A DNA stretch of 64,000 bases from Pampus argenteus (lineage: Eukaryota > Chordata > Actinopteri > Scombriformes > Stromateidae): the NCBI GenBank assembly GCA_036937835.1, contig CM072878.1, positions 9,362,501 to 9,426,500 of the forward strand, given 5' to 3'. The position numbers and the translations under genes were made by a program. Position 1 is the stretch's first letter; each line of letters opens with the position of its first letter. The notes under the pieces were generated by a model. It was not told where the DNA came from. It worked only from the letters and a program-made list of their open reading frames with translations, and did not search any database. Positions 1 to 10,837 of the stretch are shown one piece after another.

Positions 1-164
1 CGTTTTATAAAGGGATGCCTTATTAGAAATTGATACCAAAAGATGCACACGTGTCCAAACATCAACAACATCTTGAAGCAAAAGCACCAATTAGTGACAT
101 CACACCTTGCTAAGTCCACCTTTATGTACAGCGCAATGTCTCTTATCAGCTACTTACACACCCC

Positions 165-246
165 ACGCCCCCCCTCCGGTGTCACAGGTTGCATAACCTT
201 GTCCTCATACTCCCAGTCCAAAATGTTTTCAATCTCATCATGAGAC
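165..246 (-). other. Second candidate exon / 3' end next to the 324-456 exon
   Basis: On the minus strand an acceptor (ACATTAG) at about 247 precedes a stretch open in one frame, reading DEIENILDWEYEDKVMQ, up to a GTGTGTAAGT donor-like site near 165. That attractive frame does not match the phase in which the 324-456 exon ends. In the matching phase a stop arrives after three residues. It is therefore either a terminal exon, or an exon of another transcript, or chance. Confidence 0.25.
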
Positions 247-323
247 GCTCTAATGTGGTAAGTACAGGCTAACACGCTTATGACACACGCATCCACATGT
301 ATGCTTGCATGTGTGTCTCCCAC

Positions 324-456
324 CTTGCTGGGCTTTCGACGACTCGTGCAATGCTGCAGACTTTCTGATGCATACAAAGGCTCCTCTTCAATCATCCCTA
401 ACGTTGACACAGAAAACCCCATGCAGCAGTTTTCTCTTGTCACATATTTGTTGACC
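324..456 (-). CDS. Candidate internal exon of an unidentified minus-strand gene
   Basis: A 133-nt open stretch on the minus strand is bounded by a good acceptor (pyrimidine tract then CAG, just right of 456) and a good donor (CAAG followed by GTGGGAG, just left of 324). Only one frame is open through it; it reads about 44 residues, including GMIEEEPLYASESLQH and ending SRRKPSK, and ends in phase 0. I do not recognise the protein. If it joins the next candidate exon at its best acceptor, the protein would end three residues later (SVS, stop), so this may be the carboxyl end of a gene whose start lies elsewhere. No upstream exons could be found between here and the Ras-dva gene, which weakens the call. 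Confidence 0.35.
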
Positions 457-627
457 CTGAAAAAGAAAGATGAAAAAGGCTCAGGACTATTGATTGTTGC
501 TGATTCAGTTCTCGGTACATGAAGACATGTACTGTATGTCATGTCAAATAAAAACATGAATTAGACACGCAAAAAGGTGTTAAATGGCTGATGTTTGTTT
601 TTTTTTAAAAGTCAATTCAAAATAAAT

Positions 628-629
<2 letters not shown>

Positions 630-667
<38 letters not shown>

Positions 668-671
668 CACA
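630..671. repeat. (AC)n microsatellite
   Basis: About 20 AC units with one G interruption, read directly from the sequence. Confidence 0.95.
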
Positions 672-3600
672 GGTTGATCCTTTTAACTCACACTGCTTCC
701 TCAAACGGAGAGGACACATTTTACTGCTGTGAGGTGTAATGAGACCAGTCACCACTGGCTAGCTGCTGTTGTTGCTGCCACCGCCACCGCCACACCTCTC
801 ATTATCCAGGACATGATGTTCCAGTGCTAAAGGACAATGTCAGAGGACCTGTCACCAAAACTTAGGAGGGAGGAGGTTTTGAAAACACACTCGTGAGAGC
901 GACCTGCATGTGCACTCCTGTACAGATTAAAGTCACAAAGCCACCGAATGAAAGGGATGGATTAAGAGAAAGGATAAGAAATCAGTGGGCCAGTGTTAGT
1001 GGGCTTTTGTGAGCTTTCAGCTCATGTTGACAGACATGTAAAGTGGACTAATTTACAGGTTAAGGTGTGTTTAATTAAGGACAAGCGATATCAGGAAGCT
1101 AAGAAAAGTTCTGGATTTATTATTACCGAGAAGCGTTTGCCATGATTGTAAGCCCACATGAGGCATATACAATTATTATTTTCCTCCCTTTGCATGCACC
1201 TCATACACTGACAAAAGCAGATAAAGCAATATCAAGCTGTCTCTTTTATCACATGTGTGCTTTGAGGCTATGGCTTAAGGCCAAAATCCTGAAATAATAC
1301 ATATCCAATTTGTATCCAAGTTCTACTAAAACCTACCAAAGGGAATCACACCAGTAGGATAAAGCAGTGGCCGGAAGTTCTGGCCTTTCATTTTTTTAAA
1401 TTATTCCTACGCCTTGCAATCTCCACAGGGAAGAATCCATCCAGAAATGTGCCATCAGCCGTTTTATATATATATGTATATATATGTGCCACGCTGTTTG
1501 CGATCTAAGTGTTATATCTGTGTCAGTCAATATCAGGCAATTTAAAATAATAAAATCCATCCAAGTCTGGCTTGGCTTTAACCTGAAACCCTACTGTAGT
1601 GCGTGGAAGAAACAGATCTTGCTTGTATAGTTAAGGTTCATGAAGACATGCAATGTTGCTCTACTGCTGCTTGTGTAAATAAAGACTAAAACTTCTGAAC
1701 AAACTAGACGCTCTTGTAGGTACAATCATATATTCTTTACATGCAATTTACATTGGATTAATAGTGTAGCGGTTTACTACCTCACCTTTACACAAACAAG
1801 GTGTGCAGATCTCGGTTCAGACTTCATCATACCTTAAAGTCCTTAGAGTCCCTTAAATTGCCCATTTAGCTGAGCTGTAAAGATCAAACGGTGTTGCAGT
1901 ATGTTACTGCAGGCTCTATGGGTCAGTCTCTGTAGCTTAAGGTACATCTTAAGGTGTTTATTTATGTCACACAAGAAGGTAAAGTTTACACTGTCATTGA
2001 ACTTACAGGATACTCCGAAACAGACAATTATTAGAAGCTGTTTAGCACTACAAGTTCCTGCTTATGGTGTTTCTAACTGCATGTACATACCTGTGGCTTT
2101 TTGACACTGTCAATGTTCGCCTCCGCATGACTATTTGACTGATGGGCAGGGTTGCTGTTCATATCAACACTCCCTGCTGAGTAAACACACATAAACAAAC
2201 TACACTTGAATAAAATATACTTATCCGACTCTCACGTATCAAGATAACATAAGTAAATGTTATTAGGTATCAGCTCCTGAAGCTGGATCCTTCCTTTATG
2301 TGTGCCTCTTTGAATAAAAAAGACATACTGCACAAAACAATGAACAGGTGAACATTTGTTTCTTCTTTTATAATTCTTCCTTCCTAAAAAACCGGTGACA
2401 TGCACACAAAAATCAAAACTAAATCAACAGAACACCAGGACCTGAGAGTGTTTCCCTCCTCTGTGGCCAAATAAAAGTGCATCTAAGAACAGCTTGTTCC
2501 TCCAGTAGGAGAGCCAGCCGAGGCAGGATAAAGCCGTCTGCTGTACTGATCTGCTGTTTGGTCTCTAAACTACAAAACAACCTAACGGCATAAAAAAAGT
2601 CTTAACAACTAATCAGTACATAAATGGATAAGTGCAGCTGAGCAGCAACATAAGTGCCTCCAATGAATTCAACTCAACGAAAGTGGTCATTAAGCAACAA
2701 ATGACATCTATTTTGCAATTTAGTTTTTCATAAAATGTAATTATCACCTGACTCTGCAGGTTCCCTGAGGTGTCTTTTAGCTTTTTTTTTTTTGTTTGTT
2801 TGTTTGTTTTGTTTTACTGCCTGCACCTACACTGCTTTGGTTTAGTGTCACTGCCCTTAACAACATTGTCTTCAGTCACAGCAGACAGCAACAACAACAA
2901 AAAACAAACAACAAAACACATACACACTCTCTGACATGTCCTTTACTTGCAACCTCCTACAGAATTTAATTATTTTAATAAATACAGAACTGCATCTTGC
3001 ATGTGTGACATCTTACTACAACCTGCCACTTCCGTAGGCAGACATTTACATTTACCAACCTGCTGAGAATACACAAAACAATACACAAAGGCAGCCGAAT
3101 TAGGTTATTATAAATAATCAAGCTGTATTCACATCATCCATGAAAAATTAGCAACAAGAATGAAGAAAAACGATGTGAAATATAGGCCTATACAACAGGT
3201 TTACATGCTGGTACTGGCTAGCTACTGTGTAAAATAAAGTGGAGAACCTGAGAGATGGAGTTGAATTGCTCGGGGGGCCGTGAGCTTTAGTCGCAGACCA
3301 GTTTCATCCTGAGAGAGAGAGGGGGGGAGGTGGAGGCTGCATCAACACAGAGGTCAGAAAGTTTATGAAATGAAGCACATATACAGAAACAGCAACAACG
3401 GCAGATATAGTTAAAAGTGATTCAGCTGACATGTATTACATTACCAAGGAGAAAGAGTCTGTGCTGCATTACTGCAAAGAAACAAGGTTTTCCTGGCAGA
3501 AAATAAGATTTACACAGATTTATAAGAGTTAAGATCACACATATAAGATCACACATGGCACACAGGTACGTTGACCTATAACATACACTGAGAAGTAGCC

Positions 3601-4053
3601 AAGAGGCAATGAGAAAAATCAACACGTTCAAAATGCAGCGACCAGCAACAACTTTCGATTTGAGATAACTACAGTAACTCTTAAATCATCATACACAAGT
3701 TGTCAGGCCCATGAAATATGCTTTTAATTTGCCGAATACACCTCATTACCGGCCATTACCATTCTCGTGGCATGAACACTTGGAGTCAGTAATGAATGAC
3801 AGCAATAAGAAGGTGCACATTACTCCTCATATATCCCTTTCAGCTCAGGTAATGGATTCAGTGGTATCATAGCAACAAGTGACAAAGTAACATGTAGTAA
3901 TATTGTATTATATTCTTGGTGATTTACTTATACGTTTGAATCGAATGCAGATCGTGCAGATGACATTTATAATCCAAGCAGCGCTGTGAAAACAAATGAT
4001 GATACTCTTTTTTTTTTCTATATGCTTGTTAGGAGTGCAGGTACAGAACATCT

Positions 4054-4088
4054 CAGTCAGTCAGTCAGTCAGTCAGTCAGTCAGTCAG
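4054..4088. repeat. (CAGT)n tetranucleotide repeat
   Basis: Roughly nine perfect CAGT units in a row. It makes a spurious SQSV repeat in an open frame that is not a gene. Confidence 0.9.
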
Positions 4089-4764
4089 ACCCTGACATGT
4101 GTTTTAGGGTATCAATCCTGAAAACATCCTATATTTTTTATTTACAACAACAAGCAGCATATCATTGGTTTATTTTACTTGTCTAGGTAATGCACGACCT
4201 TATAATTAATAATGTCTTCCCAAATGATTGATTGTGCATAAAGTCTTTAAATAGAATTGGGTTCGCTAATCTTTTTTTTTAAGTCAAAAACTTAAAACAT
4301 TTAACTCTTATAAGTTATATACTTAGTTTGAAAATTGATCAAAATTTGAATCTACATGCAAAAATGCCTGTGACAATTAAGACTGTTACTGAAAACAGAA
4401 CATTGTAAACGTGACCTTTTTTTTTTTTTTAAAGCCCTCAATGTCGGCATGAAATTCTCGAGATTCTTGAGATAACTCTCTCACTTTCTCTAACAATACA
4501 TTCTTCTTTCTTGCAGGAAATGAGCCTTGTCAACATGGTGCTGCTTGCAGATATAATAAAAGCATTATATTGGTTGTTTGTTTTTTTACTGATTAAAGGT
4601 GATTAAAGGTTAATGTCACAGTCCACATTTCATTCAATACAAACTTACCAAAAAAAACAAAAAACATACCACACCACACCAACCCTCCACAATCCTCTGC
4701 TGGAAATGTATTCAGCATTGTATTTACTTTTATTTACTTACACCATTTGTTACACAGGTCTCTG

Positions 4765-4860
4765 ATTGGTTGGTGTATGCATAGAGCTGAGAGGGAGATA
4801 CTGCTCTCTCCTGATTGGCTGAGAGCAGAAAGGGGCAGGGAATGCATGTGAACATAAATA
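4765..4860 (+). promoter_or_regulatory. Core promoter of the ras-dva gene: two inverted CCAAT boxes and a TATA-like box
   Basis: ATTGG (CCAAT on the opposite strand) occurs at 4765-4769 and 4814-4818, followed by CATAAATA at 4853-4860. With a TATA-type start, transcription would begin about 25-35 bases later, near 4885, giving a 5' leader of about 180 nt before the ATG at 5066. The spacing is typical for a regulated, tissue-restricted gene. The start site itself is inferred. Confidence 0.5.
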
Positions 4861-5016
4861 CAGTGTGCAGCTCTGTCTGATAGTCTCACATTGCATCTGC
4901 TATCATCACCTCCGTGCATCACTTCAACACAAACACGTCCAGCTCCATCACTGCCACCAAATCAAGTCTTAGAAGGAGGTGAAGGAAGGACAGAACAGAC
5001 ATCCTTTCAAGCAGTG

Positions 5017-5037
5017 TTTTTTTTTTTTTTTTTTTAG
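5017..5037 (+). promoter_or_regulatory. T19-AG tract in the ras-dva leader, possible 5' UTR acceptor
   Basis: Nineteen T residues are followed directly by AG, 28 bases before the ATG, which is the textbook shape of a 3' splice site. A possible donor (GAG, GTGAAG) lies at about 4977, but that intron would be under 60 nt, so the donor may lie elsewhere or the tract may be a plain T run. Confidence 0.3.
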
Positions 5038-5065
5038 GGAAAAAAAAGAGTAACAGAAACCCAAC

Positions 5066-5692
5066 ATGTCTTTTGAAGTTAAGGAGAAGACAGAGGTGCG
5101 TCTGGTGTTTCTGGGAGCAGCTGGAGTTGGGAAGACAGCCCTGATCCAACGCTTCCTGAAAGACACCTTTGAGCCCAAGCACCACCGCACTGTGGAGGAG
5201 CTCCACAGGAAGGAGTATGAGGTTGGGGGTGTCAAAGTCACCATCAACATCATGGACACCAGTGGCAGCTACTCTTTCCCAGCCATGCGTAAGCTCTCTA
5301 TCCAGAACAGTGATGCTTTTGCCCTGGTCTACGCAGTGAACGACCCTGAATCCCTGGAGGCAGTCAAGAGTCTGCGAGAGGAGATCCTGGAAGTCAAAGA
5401 GGACAAGTACACCCCTATCGTGGTGATAGGCAACAAGATCGACCGAAACAACGAGCGTCAGGTGTCCAGCGAGGATGTGCTGTCCACGGTGGAGCTGGAC
5501 TGGAACAACAGCTTTCTGGAGTCGTCGGCCAAAGACAACATCAACGTGCTGGAAGCTTTCCGGGAGCTGCTTCAGCAAGCCAACCTGCCCAGTCAGTTCA
5601 GTCCAGCGCTGTGCCGCAGACGGGAAACCTTCCCAAAGGAGATCAACAAACGACCTCCTATGAACAAGGCCAACAGCTGCCTCATCTCATAA
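5066..5692 (+). CDS. ras-dva: Ras-dva small GTPase, single exon
   Basis: This intact intronless frame of 208 residues encodes a Ras-superfamily GTPase of the Ras-dva group, which in frogs and fishes controls anterior neural plate and placode patterning and appendage regeneration. Visible motifs are the P-loop GAAGVGKT (17-24), the switch I Thr (T42 in RTVEEL), switch II DTSGSYSF (64-71), NKID (123-126), ESSAK (152-156) and a C-terminal CLIS box (C205) for prenylation. The residue equivalent to Ras Gly12 is Ala19 and that equivalent to Gln61 is Ser68, so intrinsic hydrolysis should be weak. Switch II resembles the Rhes/Dexras group, but length and tail fit Ras-dva, and there is no long RASD-type C-terminal extension. 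The ATG is the first in frame after the promoter and T-tract. Confidence 0.88.
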   Translation: MSFEVKEKTEVRLVFLGAAGVGKTALIQRFLKDTFEPKHHRTVEELHRKEYEVGGVKVTINIMDTSGSYSFPAMRKLSIQNSDAFALVYAVNDPESLEAVKSLREEILEVKEDKYTPIVVIGNKIDRNNERQVSSEDVLSTVELDWNNSFLESSAKDNINVLEAFRELLQQANLPSQFSPALCRRRETFPKEINKRPPMNKANSCLIS

Positions 5693-6389
5693 TGATGTGG
5701 AGCTGCTTGGATGGGCGACCGCAACAATAAGAGACTGAAAGAAATTGCCCAAAACAGACTGAAAGTGCTTCGTTGATGGGGATGTGAGCAGAAAAGAAGC
5801 AGACCCAGAGACATGTGTGACATGTGTTAAGACTGAATCAGCTGTTTCCTCGTCAGTCAGGAGGCACAGAGATGCTGCAGCAAGGACGGACACATGAAGA
5901 TGAAAACAGACACCGCCGTAAAGACGCAAAAGAATGTGGTTGAACAACTGCGATTAGTGAGAAAAAAAAAACGAGAGTGCCAGCACACTACTCGCTCACT
6001 TTCTACTCGAGTGTCCAAAAAAAAAAAAAAGAAATTGAAAAGGTGTACAGGCAGCATTGTGTATCATTAGCTCAGTTTTCACTCAAATCTATATGTAATG
6101 TGACTTTGGGTTTGGGTTTTACTGGTCTGAAAAAGTGCATCTTAGAGAAATCGTGTTTATTAAAACGTCTCTACATGACAACGGTTTTACAATTCAAGGG
6201 AACAACAAGGCAAGTTCACCAGGAAACTGTGTGTATTTGTGATAGCATCACATGTTATGTTCTTGTGCAGCCTGTCCTGCAACTCTGAAAAAAATGCTAC
6301 TTTGCTCATTCTCATTTTACACTCTGTGTCAGAATTTGTAAATAATGATTTCAAATTACATACTCTTATCATTCTCTCCTTGATTGCCT

Positions 6390-6395
6390 AATAAA
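6390..6395 (+). terminator. Probable polyadenylation signal of ras-dva
   Basis: The first canonical AATAAA after the stop codon gives a 3' UTR of about 720 nt. Further AATAAA copies lie near 6562, 6773 and 6924, so longer forms are possible. Confidence 0.45.
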
Positions 6396-6399
6396 ATCT

Positions 6400-8520
6400 T
6401 TTTTTTAAATCTAATTATGAGATTTTGTATAATTAGTTAATTAAACACTTTTAAATCTTTGCATTGGTTTTGAGAATTTAGATGATATTTTCTTTTCACC
6501 ATAACAAACACCAAGACCAAGGTGATGTTTGATTTACTTATTCAATGCTCATTCCAAGATGAATAAACTACTACTCCTATACCTCACCCACTCTGGATAC
6601 ATTAATTCGCATTTTTTACAGATTGGTGTCATTTTTTTACTAATATGATTTTTTTTTGTGACAGGACAGTAAGTGTGAGAAAGAAATGTGTGTGTGTGTG
6701 TGTGTGTGTGTATGCATGTGTGAGAGAGAGATGTGAAAATGCGTTACATTGTTAGGGAACTGATCACTGCCCAAATAAATACACTGGAAGTGAAATAAAG
6801 TAACCACTTTTTAAAATGTCATGTGAGTGAAAAATAAACTCATGTGAGAGTTTCACTGTTCACACAATGACAGTTTAGATCTAAAGACTTTGACATTGTA
6901 GTGCAGGTATAATGTGTCAGAAAATAAAGTCCCTGTATTCAGCGTCATGATGGTATTATGTCTTTTAATTCTAACCGTGATGCTGTTTTATCATATGGAG
7001 CCATCTGTCATTTTTTTTGGCTTCCCAAGATACATGTATATATATGCTGCTATATGTGCTGGTTGAACTAGAAATGTAAATTTAAAAACAAGACCAAAAA
7101 CAGAAAGAAAAACGTGTTGCATCAAGTGACTGACCTGCCTACAAATGAATATGATCGGCGTTGATTTTGATTTTTGTTATCAGGGTTTTCCTAGAAAGCA
7201 GAACTGATGCTGAGTGGATTTTACTGGTGTTAAGTTAAGTTACTGATGAACTGATATCACGGACACACACACACACACACGTAAACAGATGAGCTCACTG
7301 TTTTATCTTGTGTTGCCCACTAGTGGTCATGTTTTACAATGCAGCAGATGATGTTCATGGCCTCAATACAAGTGCAGTGTTTGATGAATACTCTCTTACA
7401 AGTTAATATGAGGAAGCAGATATTTAAAAAATAAAAATAAAAATAAAAATCCTGTTGTGTCTGTTTGGTACAAACTTGTGCAATCCAGAGTCATGCAAGC
7501 AGAAAGTCTGCAGGTTTTCATTACAACCATTACATTCATTACAACAGGTGGAGCATGATTTCAATCATTAGAAATACAAACCTGGCCTACGGGTAAAGCA
7601 AATGCACATACTTGACAATACATTAAAAGAGCATTTAACTGACTGGTTAAAACGGATCAGGTCATCTCCTTTTGACATTTTTGACGTTCTCTAAGAGCAC
7701 ATTTTGAATTTCTGTTAAAAGGCCATGCAGTCCCAGATATTGAAAGAAAAATATATGCTTCCTCTTTCAAACACGTTCAGAGACAAGGTGCATTGTTTCC
7801 CCTTAATCAGACAAGGAAGTGTCCTGTGATTATCTGATCTCTGGTTCCTCTTTGCTTCCTCTTTAAACACACAGCTGTCTGTGGCCGTGCACACAAACTC
7901 CTGTTCTCAGTACATGGATGAAGACAGAGAAGCAGACCGGTTTTTTGTTTTTTTAAACTCAGGTACAAACTAAACTTTTTATCGAGGTTGTACTCAGCAC
8001 AGGTTTAAGGCTTGCTGCTCTTGTATTTTTTTTTGGTTAGGCATTAGACATTTTTAACAGCTATATATAGAAAATAAACAGATACGATCATTATGAAAAT
8101 TCCAACTACGCTCGTCTTTGCTCCTAGACTTGGTCAAAGCTCCTCAGTGCTGTATAGATACCTGAGAAGTCTTGAACAAGTACAGGATCTCTGACTGTCA
8201 CTACATCAAATGTGCAAAGGATCCACTTTCTAAACAAAATCTACTGCCAAGAGCAAGTCTTGAGGTAGGCCTGTGTGTACATGTACTTAAGATTTTTGTC
8301 ATGTTTTTGTGAATCTTTACTATGGTCATTTCAGAGGTGTGTAACCAACTTTTCAGCTACATTTATCAAATAGCCACACAAAGATTGCTTAAAACTATTA
8401 TAATAGCAAATAGAGAATTTTATTCTGCACTGAAATTTTAAACATGACCTTATAACATATTAATAATCAATGTTTTAATTTGTATATTTGTAGAAACAAG
8501 GCACAACAAGAGCAGGAGGA
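6400..8520. other. Intergenic interval between ras-dva and the prpsap1 3' end
   Basis: No coding exon is seen. It contains a (TG)n run at about 6689-6712, an (AC)n run at about 7263-7280, and AT-rich unique sequence. Confidence 0.5.
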
Positions 8521-8526
8521 AACCAT

Positions 8527-8532
8527 TTTATT
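8527..8532 (-). terminator. Possible distal polyadenylation signal of prpsap1
   Basis: TTTATT on the plus strand (AATAAA on the minus strand), about 2.3 kb beyond the prpsap1 stop. It is the best of several candidates; the 3' end is inferred. Confidence 0.3.
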
Positions 8533-9224
8533 TTCATACACATTGACACTGTAGAGCCAGACAAAGGTGTCACTTGACATCGCTGTCTAAACTATAAGTG
8601 CCCCCGCATCTGAAAGATAAGTCACGGGAATATAGAGAGGACAATGAAATGCACTAATGACAGATCCCGGTTGGCATAGCAATAGCATTTCATACACAAG
8701 CTGCAAAACTTGTGCCAACACAACGCACCTGTGTGATCATTTAATGCTGTCACATGCTCATCAATTAGCACATCGCTGCAGTATTTATGACGAACCTAAA
8801 CTAAAGCAAAGGCGTACAGTATTGCTGTATGGAAGACATTCTTAACAAACATTTTTTTTTCAATCTGTCAAACAGAAACACGCCATCAAGAACACAAGAA
8901 CAAATATCTGTGCATTAGCTTATAGTTTAGTATATTTCCCTGAGCAAAGGACTCGATGAGCATAGAAATACACTAATATCATCCTGAGCATCACTCTGAA
9001 ATCTACTCCAACACCTCAAATAAGGCTGTACAGAGAAACACCCAAGCATTTTACAGGACCAGACCACACTAGTATTTTTGCATGTTTTTGCCAATTTACT
9101 ATAAACTGTTACTGCTTCTCATTTCTATTATATTGTATGCATCAGCCATTAGTTTTCCTTTGACTTTAGTGCAGCATTAAAAATGCCACACTAACAGCTC
9201 TGTATGGCTGTACTTCAGAACAGG

Positions 9225-9465
9225 GGTGCTTTGAGCTAAATGCCAACGTCAGCATACTAACATGCTTACAATGATAATGGCAGCATGTTCATGTTCCATC
9301 ACCAGCATGTACCGTCTCAGTATAGCATGCCAACATTTGCTACAGCAAATACCACTAAACACAAACTACAGCTAGGGATAACTGAAATGTATTGAATAAT
9401 CAAATAATTGAATGTCATTAATTTTCAAGGTATTTGCTCAGGAACTCAAGTACTGGATAAATAGA
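9225..9465. mobile_element. Decayed copy of a dispersed teleost repeat of the GCTAACATGC type
   Basis: The stretch starting GCTTTGAGCTAAATGCC and continuing through CAACGTCAGCAT, ACTAACATGC and CACTAAACACAAACTAC follows, with many substitutions, the order of a very common dispersed repeat in spiny-rayed fish genomes. Recognition is from memory of the family's motif order. It lies in the 3' UTR or flank of prpsap1. Confidence 0.5.
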
Positions 9466-9807
9466 CCAGGACCCATGAATATGTACAAAACTTTCAATAT
9501 ACAGTATAATACAATATACAGCAGGTGACACATAATAACCATTAATATTATTATAAGCCCCAGACTAGCAGACATTCAATCACATCCAAAAACTTCTGCT
9601 GAGTGATTATGGTCTTTGAAAAACAGTTAGCAGTAATGCTGAATATATGTCATCTGTAGTAAATTGGCTAAAACATGTGGGAACCCTGATGGTCCTCCGT
9701 TTAGCTGTATACTGTATGGTATTCATGTGAAATGTGATTTCACTGTCACACAATAGTTACCATCAGCCAGTTGAAATAAGCACAGCATTGCTAGAGAGAT
9801 ATACATA

Positions 9808-10185
9808 TTAAAGGGTCAGTTCATCCAAATGAAAAAAAAACACAAAACAAACAACAACGCAATATTAGGCTTCTGCAATACGATAGATGATGAGTTGAAC
9901 AGCACACAATGCACCAGTTACTCAGAGTAACCCAGAGACCTTGAAGTGAGCAGTTTTCATTAGGAACTACTCTCTACCAAAAGTAGAATAACAGAAACTG
10001 TTGGCAGTGAGGCCTGTAGCTTTTCCAGAGTCACCAGCTAAATGTTGCATTATAGATTTTTTTCTAATATTGTAAATTATTTTTATTTTCAGTTTTTCAA
10101 AGAGTATTTTGATGCTGAGATACAGTACTACTCAGGCTAAGTCAAAAATGTGTTTTGCTATAATTTAATTGCAACAATCCTTTAA
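9808..10185. mobile_element. Possible non-autonomous hAT-like element (MITE)
   Basis: The interval begins TTAAAGGGTCAGTTCA and ends in CCTTTAA, so the outermost seven bases are inverted repeats. The left end matches the opening of a common fish hAT-related MITE. No transposase frame is present. Confidence 0.4.
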
Positions 10186-10837
10186 TATATACACACACAA
10201 CAGAAAATAACAGCCCATTCATTTTTGCAGATGTTCAGAAACTTCACACACCACATAGGTCATCTTACCAAACATCCAATCATCCCCCCAAATGGTGCAA
10301 AAAAGCTGCATAAACACCAAGTTTATGCTTAATAAGCAGGAGTCTGTCCAACGTTGTTTATGTGAAAACGCAAGATGGTCACAGTGCTAAGCAGCCCTTA
10401 TTATGAGGGCCAGCAAGTCAAGCAGGTCACTAGATGTGAGGTACTGCAGTGCATGAGAAAATAACTTTTTTAAATACAAAACATCTTTTGTTCAAGTTGG
10501 AAAATCAATGAGAGCAGCAAGACAAAGAAAGAACCAAGGCTTGATTTTGGCTTCTATAATCCTTTCAACAAGAACAAGATGCATTTCTCTTTTTTAAAAG
10601 AATTACAGTTTTGCAGCTTTTAGTCAAACGTTAAATAACTTTGGGTAATTCTTGAAATCTCGGTGTCTTTAAATGAACATGTAATCCTGACATACACGAC
10701 ACACGGAACATGACATTAGCTTTGTTTTTTTTCTTCGTTTTTTTTTTAACAACAATGGGAAGAAAGAAGCAGAAGTGCACCTGCCCTCAATCACTATCAG
10801 ACTCACTCTGCCCTCACTCATTTAACACTTCACCTCT

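Larger units (their letters stand above)
460..4760. other. Gene-free interval, simple repeats only
   Basis: No open frame here has splice signals and a recognisable protein. The interval holds an (AC)n microsatellite at 630-671, a (TGTT)n-like stretch near 2791-2812 and a (CAGT)n tetranucleotide run at about 4054-4088. Sequence composition is AT-rich and resembles UTR or intergenic DNA. It could contain the 3' UTR of the gene whose candidate exons lie at 165-456, but those exons point the other way. Confidence 0.5.

Noticed and set aside
3282..3311. Minus-strand acceptor followed by a short frame MKLVCD and a stop, looking like a terminal mini-exon
   Set aside because: No upstream minus-strand exon exists between here and prpsap1, and the pyrimidine tract is a low-complexity CT run.
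4919..5578. 219-codon minus-strand frame opposite ras-dva
   Set aside because: It is the antisense shadow of the GTPase and contains the Lys run from the T tract.
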